NCBI RefSeq assembly: GCF_050749885.1
Contig: NZ_JBOIUB010000010.1
Coordinates: 62,001 to 126,000, forward strand
Reading direction: 5' to 3'
Length of the DNA: 64,000 bases
DNA from: Zooshikella sp050749885
GTDB lineage: Bacteria; Pseudomonadota; Gammaproteobacteria; Pseudomonadales; Zooshikellaceae
Shown in pieces: positions 29,001-36,500 of this stretch; the stretch's first letter is position 1, and every line of letters begins with the position of its first letter. The notes below the pieces were generated by a model that had not been told where the DNA came from, ran no database searches, and worked only from the letters and a program-made list of their open reading frames with translations. The translations under genes were made by a program, and so were the position numbers.

Positions 29001-29576
29001 GAAGCCATTACCGTACCCACCTTGCAAGTGAAAGCTGGCAAAAGGTCTAAACAGTTAGGTACTGCTGGGTATGGGATAAAACAAACCGCGAAAACCATAA
29101 AGTATGTGTTGTCTATTATGGGGTTTTCACCTGCTCGTTTATTTAGCCTTAAACCCAATGAACCATCGCCCATCGCATTATCCGTTGCGGTGCAACTTAG
29201 CTCGGCAGTAGCCACAACATCAACTTATCAACAGATAGCAAAATCAGCAAAAGACGTATGGCTGGATATTACCGACGATGTGTTATTAACCAGTGACTAT
29301 ACCCTATTAGAACAAGGATTAGTCCTTGAATTTACCCTGCCTGAATATTTAACGACGGCCCAAGGGAGTGTTGAGTGGATTCTTTCCGTTATACCTGATT
29401 TGGCGCATAAGCCTCTGAATAGCACAGAAGGCTATATCCGCTATAGCAGTGATAATATCCAACAGGTGGGTAACTTAAAGGCACTTAAATTCTCCGATGT
29501 ACTCCTTCGCGTCGACCAGCAACCCCTTAAGGCTTTACGCTTTGAACATATTGATACAACAGGCAATACACCATGA
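26061..29576 (+). CDS. VasX-like pore-forming T6SS effector
   Basis: 1171 residues. The N-terminus (about 20-150) has the VasX/BTH_I2691-type loading-domain features: CPYTYDHIFIYPLRYALVEE, then RLARKGYFYYI and LWFYFSEIKW. Residues about 285-400 are coiled-coil-rich. Hydrophobic segments lie near 759-776, 793-810, 836-854 and 931-950 (WLLAAIVLVVIGTVIYEYF), consistent with a colicin-like membrane-inserting domain. A soluble C-terminal domain follows (about 1000-1171). VasX family effectors disrupt target-cell membranes and are delivered by VgrG. The gene overlaps the adaptor (8 bp) and the candidate immunity gene (4 bp). Base composition alternates between AT-rich and GC-richer blocks, suggesting a mosaic history. 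Confidence 0.82.
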   Translation: MAKAIKDPNTAAYQASTQSPKQSGQACPYTYDHIFIYPLRYALVEETNDSHPAFQPGIDTKIKPMGLRLARKGYFYYIHSDKPDRLRLKIITSKGAFAGESPIKLPKQGMLWFYFSEIKWTEKKETMIVTNELGMRDKLMQKVFLSGFSACDGSDHLMPWSEGSVRIAECKPLILSDPLAKQTSTDTQQQSKQTKNDSLFKFETSGFYWSLNKIKSPGGHHLSLFDKTPTDQSAFILMFDVLAVLRDLTNYQGYLAEWEEKWRTEEQHKFFTADFIEGLYTYKFDEAKQSIEEQTEQKIQVTEKQYELLKQRRELERERSNLRDLLKGSGYSYQQIEWTPATKEKQDRLATINQEITAIDSTLEGQLGKHYETANDAFDQYADAKDSMKSDMGGWAPRVKNQTRFKEMTAYLKQYRAWLRRHDQLRDLVVKDRTKVIPRFYQAAWFFDSLDQDQHKYYSNALFASINYICDTHAGTAFAHDYFIQQAGIQNMLELMPSDDTDWQGIVASTRKALSVPDKIKSYVNALEDANKLSDLLLSADVDQQLVDRMKQSSPATHMIRNALEPAYLLEVEQTFKAELTSLREVGKTGGITGTNPFITLMEKAGPGMRSLFIEGILSTEGGGMKLASEADINQFDQLMRQLNQTQSTLKQFTQTSRQLKQRCKTATNQSMRQQAIREYKHIRGEISKIRQQQMTLLDDIADMTDPLNSAGRGVIAVSVTHSELPALRTHYNNLKQALLKTYYAAKSKAAALKVAKPGYLSLAVLIANVVNFVKVQSEVNAKSKMSGTDLKLYVSALAGAAGAVNTVISEMKRNRIKASLEQNPSRLLADRLAKVTVLTGGAGALLNFLSSFSTMLHDMESLETAIKEGNTGAKVGLGVKQVGNVINLYASTRQTHIYVDIVNSVIFKRTETWRGALASRTTVLARFNVWLLAAIVLVVIGTVIYEYFNPTKLIKWVKESPWGKDNRGYDEQTSHQLLAEAITVPTLQVKAGKRSKQLGTAGYGIKQTAKTIKYVLSIMGFSPARLFSLKPNEPSPIALSVAVQLSSAVATTSTYQQIAKSAKDVWLDITDDVLLTSDYTLLEQGLVLEFTLPEYLTTAQGSVEWILSVIPDLAHKPLNSTEGYIRYSSDNIQQVGNLKALKFSDVLLRVDQQPLKALRFEHIDTTGNTP

Positions 29577-30607
29577 TCAGCCGCCAACAAATGATGGCGG
29601 GTAAAATCTTTAAAGATAAATTAAACCGGATTCTGGTGTTATCGCCCCTGCCTATTGAGACCCAACATAACGCTCATGATGGTGCACACATTATTAAAGC
29701 TAAAACTGATGTGTATTTGGATATTGGTCATAAGAGTGTGTGTGAAGGGACCGAAAACTTAGCGTTGATGATTAATATTGTTAATGTGGGGTTTGGTGGC
29801 GCTCTTTTATTATCGTACTTCTGGCTTGAAATGAGGGGGGGGACTTATTATTTATTATACTGGCTTTTTGGGACTTTAATTGGAACCCACTTTCTTTATT
29901 TTCAATCTATTATTCGAAATTATTTCAGTTTAAAACAATTTAAATTTATTCGTTTTAATCGCCAGCGTCGGGAGGTGGCTTTACCGTTTACGGATACTCA
30001 GGATTTTGTGATTATCCCCTGGGAAAAACTCTATGCCTGGGCGGGGACATCTATGATGATTACTGAATCAACAGCCATTCCGTTATCAACATTGACCATC
30101 ACCATGGCGAGCCCTACCGATGCGACAGATTTTAAAGGCCGTTATGAAGTAGCTGGAGGTGAAGAAATCAACTGTATTATGCAATGGGAGTGTATTCGAG
30201 CCTTTATGGAAGACGGGCCAGATGCTTGTCCTGAACCCAGTAAAGTGAATACGCTGACAGAGTATAAAGCGGCCCGAAGGCAGATGCGTAAGGAATTGGG
30301 TCCTTGGCAATGGATAAAACAAAAATTGATTGATTGGCTACATTATTCCTATTTTGCGCATTGGTTGAGTGACTGGCATGAAAAAAAACTACCCAAGGTA
30401 ACTATTCCAGAAAATATTAAACGTTGGTCAGAGCCCATTCCAGAAGATCAATGGCAACAGCCTTCAGATGAATTTATGGAAGCGAATTTTCTTGCACACG
30501 ATTTCTATGATGTCGGTGGACATTTAGGTGATGTAAATATGCCCGTGTATGACCCTCGCAAAAAAGTGACATTTAACCAACAAGAAAAAAAGCCTGATGA
30601 ACCATGA
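29573..30607 (+). CDS. DUF6708-like membrane protein, candidate immunity protein (copy 1)
   Basis: 344 residues. After a conserved N-terminus (MISRQQMMAGK, LNRILVLSPLPIET) come two membrane helices (about 66-84, LMINIVNVGFGGALLLSYFW; about 92-112), then a cytosolic part with RFNRQRREVALPF, FVIIPWEKLYAWAG and a conserved C-terminus with WSEPIPEDQWQQP and MPVYDPRKKV. This matches my memory of the DUF6708 family, often found beside BTH_I2691/VasX effectors. Membrane immunity proteins such as TsiV2 protect against VasX, so immunity is the likely role; this is inference. It overlaps the effector by four bases. Confidence 0.72.
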   Translation: MISRQQMMAGKIFKDKLNRILVLSPLPIETQHNAHDGAHIIKAKTDVYLDIGHKSVCEGTENLALMINIVNVGFGGALLLSYFWLEMRGGTYYLLYWLFGTLIGTHFLYFQSIIRNYFSLKQFKFIRFNRQRREVALPFTDTQDFVIIPWEKLYAWAGTSMMITESTAIPLSTLTITMASPTDATDFKGRYEVAGGEEINCIMQWECIRAFMEDGPDACPEPSKVNTLTEYKAARRQMRKELGPWQWIKQKLIDWLHYSYFAHWLSDWHEKKLPKVTIPENIKRWSEPIPEDQWQQPSDEFMEANFLAHDFYDVGGHLGDVNMPVYDPRKKVTFNQQEKKPDEP

Positions 30608-30973
30608 CATTTGTCGTGTTGGCTCGTTGAGAGTTATTTGCTCCACACCCATCACAAGGCCAATCCCTGGCCTGCAATGGGTACGGCACTCCCGGCGCCT
30701 GTTTCACAAACAATCCTCAACGGCCTGATTACCATTGCACTATTCATCTAGAATGAATGTTTAAGTCACTATTAGAAACCTTTTTATGTTGCTGATGAGT
30801 ATGAGCACACAGGTATTAGGACTGTCAGATTTGCGCAGAACCATCTGCTGCAGGGAAGCGGCAGTTGAGCTTCCAGGGAAGGATTGACGGCGTGTTCGAA
30901 GCAGATTTGACAGTCTGGGACATTGTTAGCCTATGCTAATAAGTACTGATAATGGGTTATGTTGTGAGCACGA
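30608..30973. other. Intergenic region between the two DUF6708-like copies, with repeat A
   Basis: 366 bases. It holds a 28-base stretch (30697-30724) shared with 32061-32091 and the structured element at 30820-30915. No gene seen. The layout mirrors the region after the second copy. Confidence 0.6.
30820..30915. repeat. Structured intergenic repeat, copy A
   Basis: Outer inverted repeat GACTGTCA/TGACAGTC (extended to 13 of 15 pairs), an inner hairpin CTGCTGC/GCGGCAG and a further CTTCC/GGAAG hairpin. The core is shared with copies at 32178-32265 and, inverted, 56789-56840. Confidence 0.75.
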
Positions 30974-32003
30974 ATGATCAGCCGACAGCAAATGATAGCG
31001 GGCAAATCTTTTGAAGATAAATTAAATCGGATTTTGGTGTTATCTCCATTACCTATTACTACTAATAACCCTTGTATGGATGGGCAAGGAGTTATAAAAG
31101 CAAAAAATGATGTCTATTTAGATATTGGTCATAAAAGTGTGAGGGTAGGGGCGCAAAACTTAGCACTACTTTGCAATTTGGTTTATTTAATATTTGGAGG
31201 AGCACTGTTATTAACTATTATATTTCTCCCTGTGTCCAGATCTGGTTATCAGTTTTTTTTAAATGCTTTTCTAATGGTTTTCTTTGGGCTACATTTGTTT
31301 TATTTTCATATTATAGCAAGAGGTTACTTTGCATTAAAAAAAACAGCGTTTTATCCGCTTTAATCGCCAGCGTAGACAGGTTGCTTTACCGTTTGGTGAA
31401 AAAGGCCAGTTTATAATTATTCCTTGGGAAAAAATATACGCATGGGCTGGCACTACACTGATGTTATCAGATACGACTGCTATACCTTTATCCACATTAA
31501 CCATTACGATGGCCAGTCCTACCGATGTAACTAATTTTAGAGGACGCTATGAAGTCGCGTGTGGAGCTGAAATAAACTGTATTATGCAATGGGAATGTAT
31601 TCGTGCATTTATGGAAGAGGGGCCAGATGCTTGCCCTTCACCAAGTAATCTTGATACTTTAGAAGAATATAAAGATAGTCGCCGTCGTTGGAAAGAAAAT
31701 GGTATTTTAGTTGGTTGGCAAATATACAAACAAAAAATTTGGGACTGGATGCATTATTCATACTTTGCATACTGGCTGAGTGATTGGCATGAAAAAAAAA
31801 TTCCAAAAGTCACATTATCAGATGAGCTTAAACGTTGGTCTGAGCCTATCCCAGAAAGTCAGTGGCGTAAACCCTCACCAGAATTAGAGGAAGCCAATGC
31901 ATTAGCTATGACTTATTATGAGCAGGGAGGAAAATTGGGTGATGAAAACATGCCAGTGTATGACCCTAGAAAAAAGGTCAGGAGAGATCAGGTAAAAGAA
32001 TAA
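30974..32003 (+). pseudogene. DUF6708-like membrane protein copy 2, split by one extra base in an A8 run
   Basis: A paralogue of the preceding gene. The first frame gives 129 residues and stops at 31361-31363. Counting seven rather than eight A's at 31336-31343 restores one 342-residue frame (FALKK then QRFIRFNRQRRQVALPF, matching FSLKQ-FKFIRFNRQRREVALPF in copy 1) to the stop at 32003. The N-terminal and cytosolic parts are highly conserved with copy 1, while the two membrane helices (about 65-115) differ strongly. It may be a real pseudogene, a phase-variable gene, a product of transcriptional slippage, or a sequencing error. Confidence 0.8.
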
Positions 32004-32756
32004 ATGAATGCTGAGCAAGTATGTGATTAGTGTTAGTGCTGTTAGTCGTTAAGCGTTATTGGCGTCTGTTACATAAACAATCCTCAACGGCTCCATTCAC
32101 CTTACGCAATTTTCAAACCTAAAAATCACCCTTTAAACTGTAACTACCAAACGTGTTGTATGTACACTAAAGGGTAAAGACGATTTGATCCACGGAGAAC
32201 CTTCTGCCGCAAGCTAGCGGCAGTTGAGCCTCCATGGATGGTGTGCGTAGGGGATTAAGTCGTCTGGCAAGTGGTGAGTCTATATGACGGTTAACTTATA
32301 GGTAGTACTGGCCAGAGCCAATATTGATCGAGGACTTTAAACAAATAGGAAGTGTCAAATGATGGATTTCAGTGATACTGGATCTGGTTTATAACCCCTC
32401 TGATAGTGAAGCAGGATATATTTGTTTTAGCAATAGTAATATTTAACATGTGGGCACTTTAAATGCGTTCAAAAGTTTTCCATTGCATTATCATTAATAA
32501 TGAAGGTTTAATTGAATTATTAAAAATTTATTGTTGCAGATGAATGTAAGATTATAGGTGAGAATACGGACTGGTTTATAGAGTGTTTATATTGGCCATA
32601 TATCAAAAAAAGTACAGGGTTGACGTCATTAAAAATTATGACTCATACGTTTTTGTCCAATTTATTTACATAATATGCTTTTATTGCTTTTCTGATATGA
32701 GGTTACTGGTGTTATATTTGTGATTTTACCTCATATGTAGCAGATAGTATAAAGAT
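32004..32756. other. Intergenic region with repeat B and upstream region of the PEP-CTERM gene
   Basis: About 750 bases without a gene. The first third repeats the layout seen after copy 1 (shared stretch at 32061-32091, structured element at 32178-32265). The rest is very AT-rich and leads to the sigma-54-like site. Confidence 0.5.
32178..32265. repeat. Structured intergenic repeat, copy B
   Basis: Outer arms AGACGATTTGATCC and its near-complement GGGGATTAAGTCGTCT, with a perfect inner hairpin CTGCCGC/GCGGCAG. The conserved core after it (GCGGCAGTTGAGC) is identical to copy A. Several stem bases differ between A and B in ways that keep pairing. Confidence 0.75.
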
Positions 32757-32771
32757 TGGCATGTACCTTGA
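32757..32771 (+). promoter_or_regulatory. Sigma-54-like element upstream of the PEP-CTERM gene
   Basis: TGGCAT-GTACC-TTGA resembles TGGCAC-N5-TTGC, with the second element weaker (GA instead of GC). It is about 40-50 bp upstream of the chosen ATG at 32810, and the same element type occurs before the other PEP-CTERM gene. Confidence 0.4.
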
Positions 32772-32809
32772 AAAAGCTTTTACATAAATTCACACATGGA
32801 GATGATTTT

Positions 32810-33457
32810 ATGAATAGTCGATGTGGTCAGTCATTTAAGTATTTATTTGTTACGACAATACTCGCTTTAAGCTTTTCCGCACACGCAGTTATTACCCAGG
32901 TTGGCTCAACGGCTGGAATGAGTCAAGGTCCTTATGCGTTAGAAGATTTTGAGGATGGTAGTTTTGTTCCTGGGTTCACTGCTTCGTCATCATCGGGAGT
33001 TGCTCTAGCCAGTGCTAGTAGTCATACAAGCGGGGTTACACCTTCTGGAACTCAAGGGTTATCAACTAATACATACCCTGATCCTATTATGATTGACTTT
33101 GACACACCTGCCTCATCTGTTGGTATGTATTTTGGTAATGACGACACGTGTTGTAGTAGTACCTTTACAGCTTTTCTTGATATTTTTGATGTAGGTGGTT
33201 TGATTGATACCATCAGTGTTGTAGCCAATATGAATGACTTTGCTGACCAGTTTATTGGCTTTGTCAGTGACGAAGCAGTAACTAGCGTAACTTTACGTTA
33301 TGGTACTGGTTCTGATGTAGGGTTATTCCATTATATTGATGATTTACAGTTCAATAATGCAGGTACAACACCTGAACCAGATCCTATTCCTGAGCCTGGA
33401 ACACTAGGGTTATTTGCATTATTAACAGGTATTTTTCTTAGACGGAAAATGTACTAG
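32810..33457 (+). CDS. PEP-CTERM exosortase-sorted protein
   Basis: 215 residues from the ATG at 32810, chosen because GGAG at 32798-32801 is well spaced; an upstream TTG frame adds 18 unlikely residues. A signal peptide (about 1-26, LFVTTILALSFSAHA) precedes a Ser/Thr-rich secreted domain with DFEDGSFVPGF and a beta-rich body. The C-terminus is a textbook PEP-CTERM tripartite signal: IPEPGTLGLFALLTGIFLRRK (PEP motif, membrane helix, arginine cluster). Exosortase and its polysaccharide genes are not in the window. Such proteins are usually surface or biofilm-matrix proteins. Confidence 0.9.
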   Translation: MNSRCGQSFKYLFVTTILALSFSAHAVITQVGSTAGMSQGPYALEDFEDGSFVPGFTASSSSGVALASASSHTSGVTPSGTQGLSTNTYPDPIMIDFDTPASSVGMYFGNDDTCCSSTFTAFLDIFDVGGLIDTISVVANMNDFADQFIGFVSDEAVTSVTLRYGTGSDVGLFHYIDDLQFNNAGTTPEPDPIPEPGTLGLFALLTGIFLRRKMY

Positions 33458-33500
33458 ATTTTTATCCTTGTAACCTGCAGTAAAGTGTATAGATGCATAC

Positions 33501-33552
33501 AGATCAGTTACTTCTAATCATATGTCATGATTGTCGTTAAAGTAACTGATCT
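33501..33552 (+). terminator. Strong terminator after the PEP-CTERM gene
   Basis: AGATCAGTTACTT (33501-33513) is repeated perfectly inverted at 33540-33552 and followed by TTTT. It lies between this gene and the convergent giant toxin gene. Confidence 0.75.
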
Positions 33553-33580
33553 TTTTATGGATTAATGTTTAAGTACAGAT

Positions 33581-36500
33581 CTAGACCGTATGCACCAATG
33601 ACGTTAATACATTATTAAGTTGTGGCATGTCATGAACAGTAATTCCTTCAATATCAGATTCACTCATTTGGCTTGCCATTTGAATGAGTAAATTAATATC
33701 GACGGAATGACTGTTATGATTTTTATCAATGATGTTTATGGATAAATCTGATGCGTCTTCAGTTTTATTTAAAATAAGTGCCTGATCAGAATTTGCTTTA
33801 TTAATTAATGATAAATTACCCTCTTTATATAAAACTTTAAAATCATTCCAGTCCAGGTTTTCCCATTGCACAGTGAGTGTAGTATGTGATGACTGCTCTA
33901 AATAAATAATACTGGAGTGCTTATTCATGTTTACAGTGTTATTCCCTGCGCCAAGGTTGGCAATAAGTACGCCATCATGTTTACCTGTATAAAGCGTATC
34001 ATCTCCATCACCCGTCCGTAGTTTAAACAACGACATTAATGGATAGGAAAGCTCAAATCTTTCTGAGGAAGACTGGTAAGCTTGTTTACCCACATCAATG
34101 GTATAACCATCATTAGTTTGAGCAGTTAAATCCAGTTCTGAAAGTTGGAATTTATGGTCTTCATTAAATGTACCGTACAAGATACCTTGGCCAGATTGTG
34201 TTGTTGACTGGAAAGCAAAGGTGAGTTTTTTATTGATATTCTGCTGGTAGCGATTCCCTAGGATAATTTCTGTACCTTGATAATTGAGATAATAACGACT
34301 TTCTTCAGCGCTATAGCGGTGAGAAAAACCATTAAATCCATTTTGGAAACTAATGGTATCGCGTTGATTATCTGTGTCATCACTGGTAATAACAACCATA
34401 TTCTGATTGGCGCCAATCATATAAGTATCATGGCCATTTCCACCACTTAATTGTGCACCATCTGCACCCGATACAAGAATATCGTTGCCATCTTCACCAA
34501 ACAGCTGATCAAAGCCGGCACCACCATCAATCAAGTTATCAAGGTTATTGCCTCTAAGGGTGTCATCTTCTTTAGAACCAATGACATTGGTAATGTTTGT
34601 AGAAAGTAAATTAAAGCGTTGTTGTACATCACCATTGAACAAGTGAGTGTAACCGTTATTCAAGTTAACTTTATAATGTCCCTCATCTGCAGCACGGGTA
34701 ACCAAGGTATCAAAAATAACCTGACCATCAGTTTGAAGAGAGGGGATATATAAATGACCCGCTAAATCTCGGAATTGAATATGCTGGTACTGTTTACCTT
34801 TAAAGTAATTCGTCAGGGTAATGACATTGATACGTGTAGGTGCATTTTCCTGATAATGATCTAATACAGATTTAAAGCTTTCAGAGGTTAATAATTCCCA
34901 ATGATCTTTGGTTGTTGCAAGCGCTGTCTTTATATGACTAAGAACAGTGTTAGTGAGAGATAATTCATCCGTGAGCTGTAGTATATCATTACCCGCTTGG
35001 TGACTTAAAAATAGTCTTTTCGCTAAACGCAGCGCATTTAACCAGCCTTGACTTACCGTGAGTTTAAGATCGTCATTTTCTTTATAGCCGCTTAAATCAC
35101 CAAAGTTTGTAATTAACTGATCCGTTGCTAGCGATTTTGGGGTATGTTGATAAGCATATAACTTTGCTTCTTCATCGGAGGCTTCAGGGTGTTCGGCTAA
35201 ATAATCCAATTTTACTCGGTAAAACTGTTCTCCGGCCTCTACTTTGTTATCGATTGTGTCGTGGTCAGTGTCTGTTTCCCAGTCATCAGCAGTAATTGTA
35301 TAAGTGTCAGTGCCTTCACCACCACTTAAATAGTCGCTGCCTTGTCCTCCTACTAAATGATCATCGCCATATAAGCCACTAATGACATCATCACCCTCTG
35401 AGCCTTGTAAAAAATTACTTAAGCGGTTACCAATGATTTCATCATTACCTTCAGAGCCGATAACATTTTCAATATTTTCAATCAGGAAAAAGTCTTGTCG
35501 GCCATCACGAATTTGTACAGTTCCTTTATTGCCAAAGTGGCTATGGGGGTCAAGGCTAATTTCTAGACCTTTTTTCTTTCCTGTAAATGCATACATTGAA
35601 CGGAATGAAATAGTATCAATGCCCGCACCACCATCAACAATGGAATAATCTGTACTGGTAAAACGTTGAAGCGCATTCGGGGAACGTATTTCAAACGTAT
35701 CTGCTTTATTGCCCCCTTTGTATCGCCGTTGAAATGCACTGCGGTTGTGGTCAATCAGAAAAATGTTTCGGCGGTTTAAATCACCATTTGCCCAATCAAA
35801 GCCTTTACCTAATTGAATGAGAGTCACACCATCTTCTTCATTATATGTATCAAGTTTTTTAACTTGGGCTGCTTTAGGCTCTTGCCGAAATACCCAGCCA
35901 GAATCAACCTCTCCTGGATTATTTCGATGATATTCTCTTAACTCAGCAGGCGATAAATTATAGTAATCATAACCTTCGCTAATATTGGTTAGTTTACCGT
36001 AGGCAGTAAACACTTTAGGTGTACTATAAACCAGTTTATCCACACCAAGCTGGGCATACATTTCTAAACGTTTTTGTTGCATCTCATTCCATTGACGTTC
36101 ACCAATATTGGTTGCAGCTTTATTGGCAATATGCTCAGGCACAGGAAAACCAAAAAAGACAGCGGCACCAGCTAGATCAAGATCAGAGCCAGTAATCCCC
36201 GCTTCTGCAAGTTGCTGTCTGACCCGAACAGTATTATAGATACTGGCAGCAATACCAATGGCTAAACCAATAGCTGCCCCAATAGGCCCAGCTGCTGCCG
36301 TAATTAATGAGGCAATACCAGTGGCAATAGAAACAATAACACCTGCCACGGCTAGCGAGCCATTAACTATATAATCAATACGTTCATCGGTATTTGTCGT
36401 AGTTGCCGCGGCATTAAAATTATCGACAGCAGACCAAATACCTAGGCCTGCTCCAGCGAAATTGGTGATAGCCCCCAATTTTGTGGCCACACTGGCAAGG

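Noticed and set aside
31171..31416. Separate plus-strand gene inside copy 2 of the DUF6708-like gene
   Set aside because: It is in a third frame overlapping both conserved halves; its translation has no similarity to copy 1, whereas the frameshift explanation fits fully.
30697..32265. Integron attC sites after each DUF6708-like gene
   Set aside because: GTTGAGC and CCTCAAC fit the RYYYAAC/GTTRRRY rules only loosely, the distances (about 150 bp) and internal stems do not match attC, copy C occurs outside any array, and there is no integrase in view.
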